The notes beneath the pieces were generated by a model. It searched no databases and was not told where the DNA came from. It saw only the letters and a list, made by a program, of their open reading frames with translations. 64,000 nucleotides of DNA from Talpa occidentalis (taxonomy: Eukaryota; Chordata; Mammalia; Eulipotyphla; Talpidae): NCBI RefSeq assembly GCF_014898055.3, contig NW_023601754.1, positions 46,059,013 through 46,123,012 on the forward strand, in the 5' to 3' direction. Position 1 is the stretch's first letter. Every line of letters begins with the position of its first letter. Shown piece after piece: positions 1-11,231 of the stretch. The position numbers and the translations under genes are program-made.

Positions 1-2140
1 GCTGAGGTTGGGGTGGGACATAGAGAAGGGAGGGCATTCCAGGTCAGGGGGAGAATGGAGTGTACAGAGGCCCAGAGGCATGAAACAACTGAGGCCATTT
101 AGGAAACTTCCACCTACCCCACCCACTGCCTTCCCAGCTCAGTGGCACAGGGCCCAAAACCTCCCTGTCATGGCTGACTCCTATCTTTTTCTCACACCCC
201 CACATCTGATTTGTCAGATGGTTTTTCTTCCCAGAACCTGACCACCTCTTGCTACCTCTGCTCCTAATATTGTTGTTTGCTTGGACCATTTCAGCAGCCT
301 CTTGGATGGTCTCCTGACTTTGGCCCTGTCAATCCACATCTCACTGTCTATTGCCAGAATAACCTGATTTATATATGTTAGCTCACACACCTCCTCTGCT
401 CCCAACCCTCCCATTGTTCCCATCTCACTCAAAGTAAAAGCCGAATCACTTCTCATGCCCTACAAGACCCCTAATGGTCTGCTTCTCATTATTTTTCTGG
501 CCCCATTTTCAGCCCTCACCCCTTCCTTCACTCATGTAGCTTCTCCCAGTTCCTTGAACACACTGTATAAGCAGGAAAATGGCCCGGGGCTTTTGCAGTG
601 ATTGCTTTCTCTTGGGAAAACCCTTCTCCCAGTTTTCCACTTGACTGACTGACATCCTGGCTTCTTCAGTTAGGTTTCATTCATGCGTGGCCTCCCTGGG
701 CCACCAGAGCTGCAATTCCAACCCTTGCTTTCTCCAGGTGCTGGAGGAATGACCTCCAAGTCAATCCAGTGGGGTCACAGTGACTGCCGCCCCTCGCCAC
801 AGCTGGTGTGTTCTAGAGCTTCTGGATCTTCAGATAAAGGATGGCTATGATGAACAACCTCTGAGGCAGTGCATGATGTTCCAAGTTGGAAGGTGGGACT
901 TTCCAGATTCCAACCCACCTGACTGAATGGGAGTTGTTGAGAGTGAGGGGAGGAGCGGAGGGGCCGTGAAGGCTTTAAAAGCTGGAGCAGCAGACTCTTG
1001 TGTTCTCTTGGAGGGTGGTGTTAGCTTGATCTGTGGTCCCTGCCTTAGGATCTGCCTAAGGATCTGTCTGGTCCTGGTGCTCCTGATCAACCACCAGCTG
1101 CATCCATATGTTTGGCCTCTGGGCTCAGGCTTCTGATCAGTGGGCCACCCCCTCTTCTATGTGTGCTGTTGGCTCCAGGTTCTCATTGGGGGACTGGCTG
1201 CCATGTTCCAGGTGTGACGGGGCTTCCCTTGCCCTCTCGGCATCTGCTCAGTGTACGAGGCTTCTGGCTTGGACTCTGCAACACAGACATTATCCGAGGT
1301 GGGACAGACTGCATCAGCCTTGTGCTGGCCAATAATTCTTCTCTTTCTCTCCCTCTCTTAACTCTCCCTTTTCTTACTCCCTGTTAACGATCTCTATATT
1401 ATTGTTTCTGCTTGTGTGTCTGTTTTTGAGTCAAGTCTTACAGTTCTAAGCACTTGGGTGAGGACCCATCCCTTTCCCTGGGGTCTCACGGGCACAGAAG
1501 GGGCTCAGGAGTTGTGTCTAGTGGCTGGAGGGTGGCAGACTGGTTTGAGCTGGGGGCAGTGGTGAGGTTGCTGGGTTGGGGAGGTCCCCTTGACCAGGGA
1601 GACCAGGCTTGGGGGTGCTCAGCCTCCTTCCTCCTTTATAAAATTGAAGGAGCACTGGAGTTCTTCACCAAAATTGCTTGCTAATTAGCACAATAATCAG
1701 TTTTAGTAAACTAGAGCAAGAATTTTATTGCTTAACAAGCCAGGGGTGGGAAGGGTAAACTCAGGAGTACAGTGTGTTCCAAAGCACCTTTTCGCTGGAG
1801 GCTGGGAGAGGGAGTTCCTTTGAAAGCAACTGGGAGGCAAGGTTTCCTTCAGAGTTGAGCCATGCATGTGCTTTTTTGTTACATATTTGCACTGCTGGCT
1901 TGGCTGCTTCTGTAGAGTGACCTTTAAACAGTAGCAGCTCCTGCAAAAGATCCCACCTAGAAAAGAACAGTAACTGGAAGAATATGCACTCAGTGAAATC
2001 TTAAAGGTTTCAAAGGAGTTCAGGGAAGCCACAATGCTGCTTCAGTCCTTCATGTGCTGATTCATTCATTCATTCAGAAAGAAGCCTGGCCTCCATCCTA
2101 GTCTGCTGGCCCCAAAGAAGGAAGCAGCAAGGATAGCAAT
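1..2140. other. Old, non-coding sequence with an L2-like stretch
   Basis: No exon, young SINE or LTR is recognisable here. About 310-740 resembles the L2-type LINE 3' region seen again near 23.93-24.22 kb, with short runs about wholesale loss of C/T-rich blocks and phrases typical of that repeat. The rest looks unique. Open frames are short and lack any recognisable protein similarity. Confidence 0.35.
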
Positions 2141-2149
2141 ATCAACCAT

Positions 2150-2470
2150 GCTCTTTTATTTTGCTTTCAGTTTGGGGTATAATTTACATATGGTCACATG
2201 CACAGATCTTACAAGTACAGTCTGATGAGTTTTGACAAATCCATACACCGTTGCAAGCATCACCCCAATTAAGACAGAGAACATTTCCATTCTCCAGAAA
2301 ACTCCCTTGGGACCCTTCCCAGTCAATCCTCCACCCCCAGGCAACCATCAATCTGCTTTCCTTCACTATATCTTCGTTTTGCCTGTTCTAGAACTTTCTG
2401 TGAATGGAATATTGCAGTTTGTATCTTTAGAGTTTTCCATTTGCTCGGAATGACGGTACTGAGGTGCATT
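2150..2470 (-). mobile_element. Old L1 (L1M-type) 3' region fragment
   Basis: The + strand reads as the complement of an old mammalian L1 3' region: a stretch about a 'TGATGAGTTTTGACAAAT' phrase, then C-rich sequence, then the GTGAATGGAAT phrase. It is diverged and carries no usable frame. Confidence 0.55.
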
Positions 2471-2627
2471 AAGTGAGGTGAAGTACTGTAGAATGTATCA
2501 GTGCCTTGTTCCTTTTTTATTACTAGGTGTATTCTTGGTGTGGATGGACCACAGTTTGTTCATCCATTTCCTATGTTTTTTGTTTTTACAGACCTGTGTA
2601 CAGATAACAATATGGATCTAAGTTTTC

Positions 2628-2871
2628 TTTCTATTTATTTATTTATTTATTTATACAAGCACTGGGTACAGTCAGAAGCGCGGGAGGGTGAGAGAATTCA
2701 CCAGAGCCAGAGCAGGGAGCAGAGCAGGCGGAAGGACCCCAGGAGAGGTCTGCGCGCCATGTGGGACCCTCCTCTGGTGGCCGGGGAGCAGCCCGGGATT
2801 GAACCTGTGCTGCAGAGGCTGCAGGCAGCTTCGCAACCCAGCGCTCAACCGCTGCGCCACCGGAGAGGCCC
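2628..2871 (-). repeat. tRNA-derived SINE, type B
   Basis: Head at 2871 (GGGCCTCTCCGG on the minus strand), B box GGTTCAATCCC, and a TAAA-repeat tail at 2628-2655. It is flanked by the TSD TGGATCTAAGTTTTC on both sides, so both boundaries are secure. Confidence 0.9.
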
Positions 2872-3257
2872 TGGATCTAAGTTTTCACAACTCTTGGGTA
2901 ATTACCTAGGACAGGATTGATGGATGTGGTGGGGAGAGTGGGGGTGTGGGGCGGGTAAGTTTAATTTTCTGCTCTACCATCTTATGCATGTGGCTGCCAT
3001 CATTGAGGTTACCTACTGGTCCAAAATGGCTGCTGCAGTGGCAGATATTACCTGTATATTCTGGGAAGAAAGAAGAAGGAGGTTGTGTTGGGGACATGCC
3101 ACCTCTCTGTGCCCTTCTTAAGGAAATTTCCTTGATGTTCCACCTTACAACTTCCACCTATATATCTCATTGCTCCCTAGTTACAGGATAAACTGAGTAA
3201 CTCAGTCAGAAATTAAGGAAGTAGAGAATTAATGTTGGGTAACAATAAAAGGTCTTT

Positions 3258-3504
3258 GGGCCCTGCCTGGTGGTGCAGGGGTTAAATATAGTGCTCTCAA
3301 GCTATGTCGAGCCACCGCACCCTGCCAGCTGTCCCACACGGTGCAGCAGACCTCTCCTGTCTCCCTGCTGCTCCCCTTAGTGTATTTCAATAGATCTGCC
3401 TGTTCTGCTCCCCAATCTCTCTGGTGAATCCTCTCACACACACTCCCCACTTCTGGCTTACACCCCAGTTCTTGTATGTATAAATAAATAAATATTTATT
3501 AAAA
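3258..3504 (+). repeat. tRNA-derived SINE, type A
   Basis: GGGCCCTGCCTGG head, GGTTAAATATAG in place of GGTTAAG, and a TAAATAAATAAATATT tail. The TSD is AACAATAAAAG(G)TCTTT on both sides. The region between the A and B boxes is degraded: the B box is missing and a GTCGAGCCAC phrase stands in its place. Confidence 0.85.
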
Positions 3505-3652
3505 AACAATAAAAGTCTTTGTATTCAAATTAAGTCCTATCATGAAAGATCTTTACTATTCAGTTTCTTGGACTCTATCCTCAGGGCAGTAGGGAGCCAT
3601 GGGAGGGTATGGAGCAAGGGAGGATATATAGATTCTAGCTCAGCAATCGCTT

Positions 3653-3919
3653 TTTTTTTTTAAAGATTTATTTATTTATGCATACAAGAACTGGGATACA
3701 GGCCAGAGGTGCAGGGGGTGAGAGGATTCACCAGAGACAGTGGGGAACAGAACAGGGAGATTGACTGAAGTACACTGCTGAAGGGAGTAGCGGGCGAGAC
3801 AGGAGCGGTCTGCTGCGCCATGTAGACAGCTCCATGGCCAGGGATTGAACTCATGCTACAATGGCTGCTGACAACTTCACAGTGCTGTGCTCAACCCCTC
3901 GCCCCACTAGGGAGGCCCC
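3653..3919 (-). repeat. tRNA-derived SINE, type A
   Basis: T-rich start followed by AAAGATTTATTTATTTATGCATACAAG, and the head ends GGAGGCCCC. The TSD is close to CAGCAATC(A/G)CTTT. A second SINE (3932-4207) used the same target motif immediately downstream. Confidence 0.88.
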
Positions 3920-3931
3920 AGCAATCACTTT

Positions 3932-4207
3932 AAAAAAAAAAAATATTTATTTATTTATTTATTTATACAAGTACCAGGGTATAGGCCAGATTCGTGGGAG
4001 GGTGAGAGGATTCACCAGAGACAGAGTGGGGAACAGAACAGGCAGACTGTCGAAATACACTGCTGAGGGGAGCAGCGGGTGAGACAGGAGCTCTCTGCCT
4101 CGCCATGTGGGACCCTCGCCAGCCAGCCGGGATGGTACTGGCGCTGCAGAGGCTGCGGACAGCTTCACAGGGCTGCGCTCAACCACCTGCGCCACCAGGG
4201 GAGGCCC
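3932..4207 (-). repeat. tRNA-derived SINE, type B-like
   Basis: Inserted head to tail behind the preceding SINE and in the same orientation; AGCAATCACTTT occurs on both sides. It has a type A-like 3' half (TATAGGCCAG) with a type B-like GGGACCCTCGCC segment, so it is an intermediate or mosaic copy. Confidence 0.85.
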
Positions 4208-4507
4208 ACCCAGCAATCACTTTTAACAGATGCCTTTCTTGACCCCTTTATTATATGTTCTCATAGAAGCTGGTAAGTTTCTTTCAAAGCACTTAGTTTC
4301 AGTTTGCCATTCTATTAAGTAGTGTGATTGTCAATCTCTCCTCCTCCACTACACTGTATATATCATGCAGTCAGGGTCTGTGTTAGCTTTGTCTAGTATT
4401 GTGTTCCAAGAAGCTAGTTTAATATTCATCGAAAAAATGAATGCCATACACTAGAATCTTTGTGTAAGAGACAACTTATGCTTTCTTTCCCATTTGGGCC
4501 CAAAAGA

Positions 4508-4850
4508 ATGGCTCCCACAAAGAAGGGTGATGAGAAGGGTCATTCTGCCAACAACAAATGAACACACAATACACCCATCAACATTCACAAGTGCATCCGT
4601 GGAGTAGGTTTCAAAAACATGCACTCAGAGAGATCCAGAAACTTTCCATAAAGGAGATGGGCCTCCAGATGTGCGCATTGACTCCAGATGTGCAATTCAC
4701 AGCAGGAAACTCCCATACCATATCCATGTACAGTTGTCCAGAAAACGTAATGAGCTTGAAGATTCAACAAACAAGCTGTATATGTTGGTTACCTGTGTAC
4801 CTGTCATCAATTTCAAATATCTACAAATAGTCAATGTGGATGAGAACTAA
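4508..4850 (+). pseudogene. RPL31: RPL31 processed pseudogene
   Basis: This is an intronless, broken copy of the gene for large-subunit ribosomal protein L31. The ATG at 4508 opens a frame matching the L31 N-terminus (MAPxKKG). Further blocks match the INIHK segment, GVGFKK, a PDVRID-coding stretch, the NKLYTLVTYVPVT segment and the terminal VNVDEN followed by TAA at 4848. Several frameshifts and stops, including a TGA after about 17 codons, destroy the frame, so no product is expected. An A-rich run at 4888-4911 is the remnant poly-A tail. These traits, with no introns, indicate LINE-mediated retroposition of a spliced mRNA. Confidence 0.9.
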
Positions 4851-4912
4851 CAACTAGTTGTCGAAAAAGATACATAACCACACACTCAAAAAAAAGGTAA
4901 AAAGAAAACTCC

Positions 4913-5178
4913 ATTTTTTTTTAAGATTTATTTATTTATTTATACAAGCACTGGGTACAGTCAGAAGCGTGGGAGGGTGAGAGAATTCACCAGAGCCAAA
5001 GGGGAGAGCAGAGCAGGCAGACTGATGAAGTACACTGCCAAGGGGAGCAGCGGGCGTCAGGAGAGGTCTGCGCGCCATGTGGGACCCTCGCCTGGCAACC
5101 GGGGATTGAACTGGCTCTGTGGAAGCTGCGGGCAGTTTTGCAGTCCAGTGCTCAACCGCTGTGCCACCGGGGAGGCCC
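4913..5178 (-). repeat. tRNA-derived SINE, type B
   Basis: Inserted just behind the poly-A of the RPL31 pseudogene. AAAACTCCAT occurs on both sides as the TSD. The head reads GGGCCTCCCCGGTGGCACAGCGG on the minus strand. Confidence 0.88.
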
Positions 5179-5316
5179 AAAAACTCCATCTTAACTCATA
5201 TCTTAACTCGCCTAACTCTCTTGCAGGGGCTCTTGCTCAAGGCTTCCAGGAACTGTCAAAAGGTTTGTCGATAGAATTTATGGGTTCCATGAACTGGGAT
5301 AAGAAAAAAAATATGT

Positions 5317-5582
5317 GGGCCTCCCTCATGGTGCAAGAGGTTAAGCACTGCACTATGAATCAATCCACAGCCTCTGCAGCACAAGTTCGATCGCAGGCCG
5401 GCCAGGGAGCAACCCACATGGCGCAGTAGACCTCTCCTGTCTCATCCGCTGCTCCCCTCAGCAGTGTGTCTCAGTCAGCCTGTCTGTTCTGTTCCCACTT
5501 TGTCTCTGGTAAATTCTCTCACTCTCTGCATCTCGGACCTGTAACCAAGCCGTTGTATGCATAAATAAATAAAACTTTAAAT
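5317..5582 (+). repeat. tRNA-derived SINE, type A
   Basis: GGGCCTCCCTCATGGTGCAAG head, GTTCGATCGCAGG B box, and a GTATGCATAAATAAATAAAAC tail. AAGAAAAAAAA-like sequence on both sides is a probable TSD. Confidence 0.86.
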
Positions 5583-5661
5583 AAGAAAAAAAAGAAATCC
5601 TTTGTTTGAATAATCTCCAAATGAAATCTAGCATTTCTTTCCATTTGTGCAATAGAAATTG

Positions 5662-6440
5662 TGCCGGGGACCAGCCTCTGGCAAAATGTCGTGTCAGGGG
5701 TTCCTGGAAGGATGAGACGGTGTCGGTGAAAACGAAAGGGCTGAGGGGAAGGGGATGAGGTAGAATGAGGAGACACTGACACTTGGTGAGGTGCTAGTAT
5801 CTCCTGCTGAGAGACTCAGCAGGTCTTTATTTATTCATTTTTAGTAAGCAGAAAAAAAAATACATTGTCATGTGTAAAGCAGAAACAATTAGTGTATTTT
5901 ATTCCCATGGACTACTGACTCCCTATCAGCTAAAGCCTCAGCATCCAAAGACTATTTTATTCACCTGGCCTTCAGCTGGAGACCAGCTGCTGCTCAGCTA
6001 TCAGAACTTTTTCTACCTACAAACTTCTTAATACAGTCAACTTCATTTAAAAACTTTCCTAAGAAACTTCTAAATAAAAAGGAACTTCTAAAAAAGCAAA
6101 AGAAGGATATACTATAATAGTTGTGCTGTTTTGCTTGTCAGATATGTACAATAAATCATCTCCCATTGTCAAGTGGGCCAAATTGTTTAATAACTAATAT
6201 CTAAACAGGTAATTTTCCGTGCCAATTGCTTGCAGTCTACTGATACATATAATTTATTGCCTAATGTACTTTTCTGATAAATTTTTCTCTTTTTATGACC
6301 AAGAACAAAAAATGAAGGAATGTTAGATCTTCAGCCCCATGGTGTGAGGCACAAGGAATCTTCAGCCCCACGGTGTGAGGCCCTTTACTTTCAGTGCTTG
6401 CCAGTGTCTTATCTGGCTGGGGCATCAGCCTCCTGCAGCA
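5662..6440 (-). mobile_element. Solo LTR, ERVK-like (copy 1)
   Basis: A 779-bp LTR bounded by TG (5662) and CA (6440), with the exact 6-bp TSD AAATTG at 5656-5661 and 6441-6446. A 6-bp duplication is typical of betaretrovirus-like ERVs. The orientation is minus: the + strand shows TTTATTTATTC at about 5827, the complement of an AATAAA signal, and the minus-strand element ends in GGTCCCCGGCA. No internal genes remain. Near-identical sequence occurs at 60756-62173, where extra SINEs interrupt it. Confidence 0.88.
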
Positions 6441-6544
6441 AAATTGTTTTTCAAAGATGATGCCAATAACAGCTCCCATTTCACCTGCTCTTTCAGGCCT
6501 TGCCACTCCCCATTAGGAGATGAAACCCTAGAAACCAGATGATT

Positions 6545-6935
6545 ACCTCGACAATAGAGTTCAATGCTATGTGACCTCTGAGACTAGGTCCTCAAAGTGT
6601 CATGCACTTCCACCTTGTTCTCTTGGGACTAACTCATCGAGAACTCAGCCTCCATTCTGTGAGGAAGCCCAAGTGCCCATGGGGAAGCCCACAGAGAAAG
6701 GACCTCCTGCCCTAGGCAAGCACTTAGCCAAAGCCAACACCAACTTGTCAGGCATGTGAGTGAGTCATCTGAGGAACTGTCCAGTGTTGCTTCATGAATC
6801 AAGGATGAGCTGTTTCCACTGAGCCACACCCATGTTTCAGATTTGAGAAGAAAATAAATGATTGCTATTGTTTTAAGTCACTACGTTTTGTTGTAGTTCA
6901 TTACATAGCAAAAGTTAACTCATACGATTATGAAT
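6545..6935 (+). mobile_element. MaLR-type (MLT1-like) LTR
   Basis: The 3' end carries the AATAAATGATTG...TTTTAAGTCACTA block and the closing GCAAAAGTTAACTCATAC, which are typical of MLT1 ends. It is diverged and mammal-wide in age. The 5' boundary is approximate. Confidence 0.55.
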
Positions 6936-7175
6936 GTAGGTTAACAAACCACAGCAGCAATACTTGTGACTGTTTATTCTGGAATTTATTATTCTAGTGA
7001 TAGAAATCACAGATATTACCTAATCACATCATAGATATTGTTAGAGATACTTGAAATATTGTTTACCCTTCCTGCCATTTTGAAATCAGTTACTAGACCT
7101 GTTAGTAGTTCTTGTTATTAATATGTTAATAATAAATTAATAAAGAATTATATAACATCAAAAATGTACCTTTTA

Positions 7176-7710
7176 GGGCCTCCCTGGTGGTGCAAGGGGT
7201 TAAGATGCAACCTATGAAACTATCTGCAGCCACTGCAGCACAAGTTTGATCCCCAGCCAGGGAGCAACCCACATAGCGCAGCAGACCTCTCCTGACTTAC
7301 TCGCTGCTCCTCTCAGCAGTGTATTTCAGTACATCTGCCTGTTCTGTTCCCTACTCTGTCTCTGGTGAATCCTCTCACCCCCCCACACCTCTGGCCTGTA
7401 CTCCAGTTCTTTTTTTTAAAGATTTATTTATTTTATTTATACAAGCCCTGGGTATAGTCAGAAGTGCGGGAGGGTGAAAGAATTCACCAGGGCCAGAGAG
7501 GGGACCAGAACAGGCAGACTGACGAAATACACTGCTGAGGGGAGCTGCACAGGAGAAGTCCGCGCCATGTGGGACCCTTGCCGGCGGACAGGGATTGAAC
7601 CGGCGCTGCAGAGGCTGCGGGCAGCTTCACAGCCCATTGCTCAACCGCTGCACCACCAGGGGAGGCCCTGTACCCCAGTTCTTGTATGCATAAATAAATA
7701 AATCTTTAAA
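7176..7710 (+). repeat. tRNA-derived SINE, type A, interrupted
   Basis: The outer copy has its head at 7176 and its tail at 7669-7710. It is split within its 3' half by a minus-strand SINE (7412-7668). The outer TSD is close to AAAATGTACCTTTT on both sides. Confidence 0.9.
7412..7668 (-). repeat. tRNA-derived SINE, type B-like, nested
   Basis: It lies inside the type A copy 7176-7710. The host motif TGTAC(T/C)CCAGTTCTT is duplicated on both sides, showing a later insertion. It carries an internal deletion near the GAGCTGCACAGG segment. Confidence 0.9.
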
Positions 7711-7719
7711 AAAATGTAC

Positions 7720-8160
7720 CTATTTTGAAAACTGTGTTTTAGTTGGCTCATTTTGTACTACTACAGATTTTCTTTTATGCATCTAAACATTATTTCAGAA
7801 GGTATTGTCCAAAATTTCAAAAACACTTAAAAACATGATCCATATAAAAAATAATAAACCCATATAAAAGATTTATGTAACACATTAAAGAGTGGACCAA
7901 AAAAAAAGACAGACCTTGTTCAAGGGAAGATATGAGAGACAAATGGATAGATATATAGGTAGTGAAACAGAATTCTAGCACAGAATTGATAGAGTTGGAG
8001 ACAAAAACAGCGAATAACCTTCAGGACAAAAACAGTCATTTCACTGTACGGCTTTTAAACAAATTAACATCTAACTTTAGAGAGTGGGGGCCCTTAATGA
8101 ATAAAACAGGAAGTCAAAGTATAAAGTAGTAATTAAACATACCCCTAGTATAAGAGTTGG
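7720..8160. other. A/T-rich intergenic sequence, probably old L1
   Basis: A-rich, low-complexity sequence resembling degraded L1 internal sequence. No coding feature can be supported. Confidence 0.3.
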
Positions 8161-8166
8161 CAACTT

Positions 8167-8475
8167 GGGACCTCCCTGGTGGCGCCAGGTGTTAAGTCTC
8201 AGCATTGTGACGTTATCAACAGTTCAATCCCCCTAGCCAGGGAGCTGACCCACATGGCACAGCAGACCTCTCCTGCCTCACCAGCTGCTCCCCTCAACAG
8301 TGTATTTCAGTAGATCTGCCTGTTCTGCTCCCCACTCTGTCTCTGTGAATTCTCTCACCACCCTTTCCCCGCCCCCACACACACACCTCTGGCCTGCACC
8401 CCAGGTCTTGTATGCATATATAAATCTTAAAAAAATAAATAAATCTTAAAATAAATCTTAAAATAAAATAAATTT
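8167..8475 (+). repeat. tRNA-derived SINE, type A
   Basis: GGGACCTCCCTGGTGGCGCCAGG head. The tail is long and contains several repeats of AATCTTAAAATAA. It abuts a type B copy in the same orientation. Confidence 0.87.
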
Positions 8476-8832
8476 GGGCCTCCCCGGTGGCGCAGCAGTT
8501 GAGCGCTGGGTTGTGAAGCTGCCCGCAGCCTCTGCAGCGACGGTTCGATCCCCAGCTGCTCCCTGGCCACGGGAGGAGGGTCCCACATGGCGCGCAGACC
8601 TCTCCTGCCTCGCTCGCTGCTCTCCTCAGCAGTGTACTTCGGTCCTTCTGCCTGCTCTGCTCCCTGCTCTGGCTCTGGTGAATTCTCTCACCCTCCCGCG
8701 CTTCTGACTGTACCCAGCACTTGTATGTATAAATAAATAAATAAACAAACAAACAAACAAATAAATAAACCTTAAAAATAAAATAAAATAAATTTATTTT
8801 AAATAAATCTTAAAATAAATCTTTAAAAAAAG
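8476..8832 (+). repeat. tRNA-derived SINE, type B, long tail
   Basis: Well-preserved A box (TGGCGCAGCAG) and B box (GGTTCGATCCC). The tail spans roughly 100 bp of TAAA, CAAA and AAATAAAATAAA units. The flank AGAGTTGGCAACTT / AAGATTTGGCAAATT suggests the TSD of this pair. Confidence 0.9.
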
Positions 8833-8900
8833 GAAAAGATTTGGCAAATTATGGCCCACTGGCAGTATCTAGCCCACTGCCTGTTTTGCAAATAAAGTTG

Positions 8901-9168
8901 TTTTTTTTTAGATTTTTATTTATTTATTTATACAAGCACTGGGTACAGTCAGAAGCGCGGGAGGGTGAGAGAATTCACCAGAGCCAGAGCGGGGAACAGA
9001 ACAGGCAGACCAACGAAATACACTGCTGAGGGGAGCAGCGAGAGAGGCAGGAGAGGTCTGCGTGCCATGTGGGACTCTTGCCGGTGGCTGGGGATCGAAC
9101 CGGCGCTGCAGAGGCTGCGGGCAGTTTCTCAGCCCATTGCTCAACCGCTGCACCACCAGGGGAGGCCC
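8901..9168 (-). repeat. tRNA-derived SINE, type B
   Basis: Flanked by the TSD GCAAATAAAGTT (8888-8899 and again from 9169). The head reads GGGCCTCCCCTGG on the minus strand. Confidence 0.92.
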
Positions 9169-9430
9169 GCAAATAAAGTTTTGTTGGCACAAAGTCACGC
9201 CCATTTGTTCATATATTGTCTATAGCCCTTTCTGCACACCAGCAGAGGTGAGCCATTATGACAAAGACCATATGACTGCAAAGCTTATATTTATCTGGAC
9301 CCCCCAGAAAAGAAAATTGCTAACTCACGAGAGTGTTAAGTGACCCTTAGGTGGGCTTATTATTGCTCTTGAGCTGCACCGTCCATATGATGGCCTCCAA
9401 CTACTTAGCTATTTAAATTTATGTAGAAGG

Positions 9431-9670
9431 GGGGGCCTCCCCGGTGGCGCAGCGGTTGAGCACTGGGTTGCGACCTCTGCGGCGCCGGTTCGATCCCCGG
9501 CTGCTCCCCGGCCACCGGAGGAGGGTCCCACATGGCGCGCAGACCTCCCCTGCCGCCCGCTGCGACCGCACCCAGTGCATGCATAAACAAAACAAATAAA
9601 TAAATAAATAAAACATGCCTCTTAAAAAAAATAATAAAATATCTTCATCTAAAAATAAATAAATAAATAA
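9431..9670 (+). repeat. tRNA-derived SINE, type B, internally deleted, with AAACATGCCTCT tail
   Basis: It starts in a G-run after the TSD ATTTATGTAGAAGG (repeated at 9671-9684). The central block between the CCGCCCGCTGC and CACCCAGTGCATG segments is deleted. The tail is unusual: CATAAACAAAACAAA, then TAAA units, then AAACATGCCTCT. The SINEs at 11232 and 61165 share this tail. Confidence 0.92.
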
Positions 9671-9786
9671 ATTTATGTAGAAGGAAATGAAATGGAAAAA
9701 AAGAATTTCCTGAATTGTACTCTTCATATTTCAAGAGTTCAATAGCCCCATGTGACTACTGGCTTTTGAAGAACTCAGATCAAGAA

Positions 9787-9882
9787 TATTTGGAGGGTGG
9801 GGAGGGGAAAGGAGGGATTGGGGTCAAAATCAGAGGGTTGCAATTGTACGGGGAATATAAAAATTAAAAAAAAAATAAGAAG
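9787..9882 (+). mobile_element. L1 3' UTR end fragment
   Basis: GGAGGGTGGGGAGGGG...GGGGTCAAAATCAGAGGGTTGCAA...GGGGAATATAAAAATTAAAAA matches, in the other orientation, the L1 tail at 33232-33340. It is a strongly 5'-truncated L1 insertion with its A-tail at 9862-9880. Confidence 0.75.
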
Positions 9883-9890
9883 AATATTTG

Positions 9891-10156
9891 GGACCTCGCC
9901 TGGTGGCTCAGCGGTTGAGCGCTGGGCTGTGAAGCTGCCTGCAGCCTCTGAAGCGTGGGTTCGATCCCTGGCTGCCGGCGAGGGTCCCACATGGCACGCA
10001 GACCTCTCCTGCTGCGCTCGCTGCTCCCCTGAACAGTATATTTTGTCAGTCTGCCTGTTCTGCTCCCTGCTCTGGCTCTGGTGAATTCTCTCACCCTCCC
10101 GCGCTTCTGACTGTACCCAGTGCTTGTATAAATAAATAAATAAATCTTAGGGAAAA
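9891..10156 (+). repeat. tRNA-derived SINE, type B
   Basis: GGGACCTCGCCTGGTGGCTCAG head and TAAATAAATAAATCTTAGGG tail. AAGAATATTTG is duplicated on both sides. Confidence 0.9.
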
Positions 10157-10170
10157 AAGAATATTTGCCT

Positions 10171-10456
10171 CTGGCTTCCCTGGTGGCACGGGGTGAAGGA
10201 CAGCGCTATCGAGCTGTTGACAGTCACTGTAGCACGAGTTGGATCCTTAGCTGGCCAGGGAGAAACCCACATGACGCAGGAGAGAAACCCACTTGATGCA
10301 GTAGACCTCTCCTGTCTCGCCCACTGCTTCCCTCAGGAGTGTATTTTAGTAGATCTGCCTGTTCTGCTCCCCACTCTGGTGAATCTTTTCATCCCTTGCA
10401 CCTTTGGACTGTACCCCAATTCTTGTATGCATAAATAAATCTTTTTTTTTAAAAAA
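10171..10456 (+). repeat. tRNA-derived SINE, type A, diverged
   Basis: It follows the copy at 9891 and used the same target, since AAGAATATTTGCCT recurs at 10457. It contains a small internal duplication of the GAAACCCAC(A/T)TGA(C/T)GCAG segment. Confidence 0.85.
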
Positions 10457-10554
10457 AGAATATTTGCCTGCTTGCAACAAATTTTATGGGAAAGCACTGA
10501 TGTATGATATAACAATGAAAACACACACTCTTGCCTCAACTCCCTTTCTTAACC

Positions 10555-10720
10555 AGCCCACCAAAGAAGTGTGTTTTAGTTACTCATCACTGTGTAACAA
10601 ACCAATCCAAACTTAACGGGTTAAATAACCTTGATTTACTATGACACTACAGTTACGTGTCCTTTTAACCACATTTGGGTCAGCAGTGAATCACGTATAT
10701 GACAGTGTTCCTAGACTCTA
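10555..10720 (-). mobile_element. MaLR-like LTR fragment
   Basis: TTACTCATCACTGTGTAACAAACCA followed by CAAACTTAACGGG is a degenerate form of the reverse-strand MaLR end. It is old and its limits are approximate. The sequence from 10720 to about 11230 holds nothing else I can name. Confidence 0.35.
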
Positions 10721-11231
10721 CCATCTAGCCAGCGTGTGTAGCAAGCTCTACCATTTTGGTAAGTTTGTATAATTACACTCCATGATGTTTATACAATGAT
10801 TAAATTGACTAATGATGCTTTCCATTGTTAAATGATGCCTGACTCTATGTGTTGACTGCAGCTCTCCGAGGCGGTTATTCTACTGGTCTCATTTCACTTT
10901 GAGTGGCTCATGTTGGAACCTGGTGGCTGGGACTGGAATGTCCAAGATGGCTTTACTTGCATGTCAGCATCTTGGTGGTGTGACTACAAGACAATGGTCT
11001 CTTACCATCTGGTCTCTTTATGTGACTGCTTGGATTCCAAGGGGAGGTGTCCCAAGAGGACAAATTCCAATGTGCTAGGGGCAATGAAAAATGTTCGAAA
11101 TTTCTGGAAAAGTCCTATGGTCAATTCAGTGACCCCATGGAGGTGACTGACTCTGGCACTGAATTTCCATCTGTTGTGTGAACAAAATTGCTCCCATTGA
11201 ATCTATATTGCGTTGATCTAGGTAATGTCTT

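Noticed and set aside
2628..2871. tRNA gene prediction from A and B boxes in SINEs
   Set aside because: The boxes belong to SINE heads. They do not fold into a complete cloverleaf with a CCA-ready acceptor stem and are followed by the SINE body and tail.
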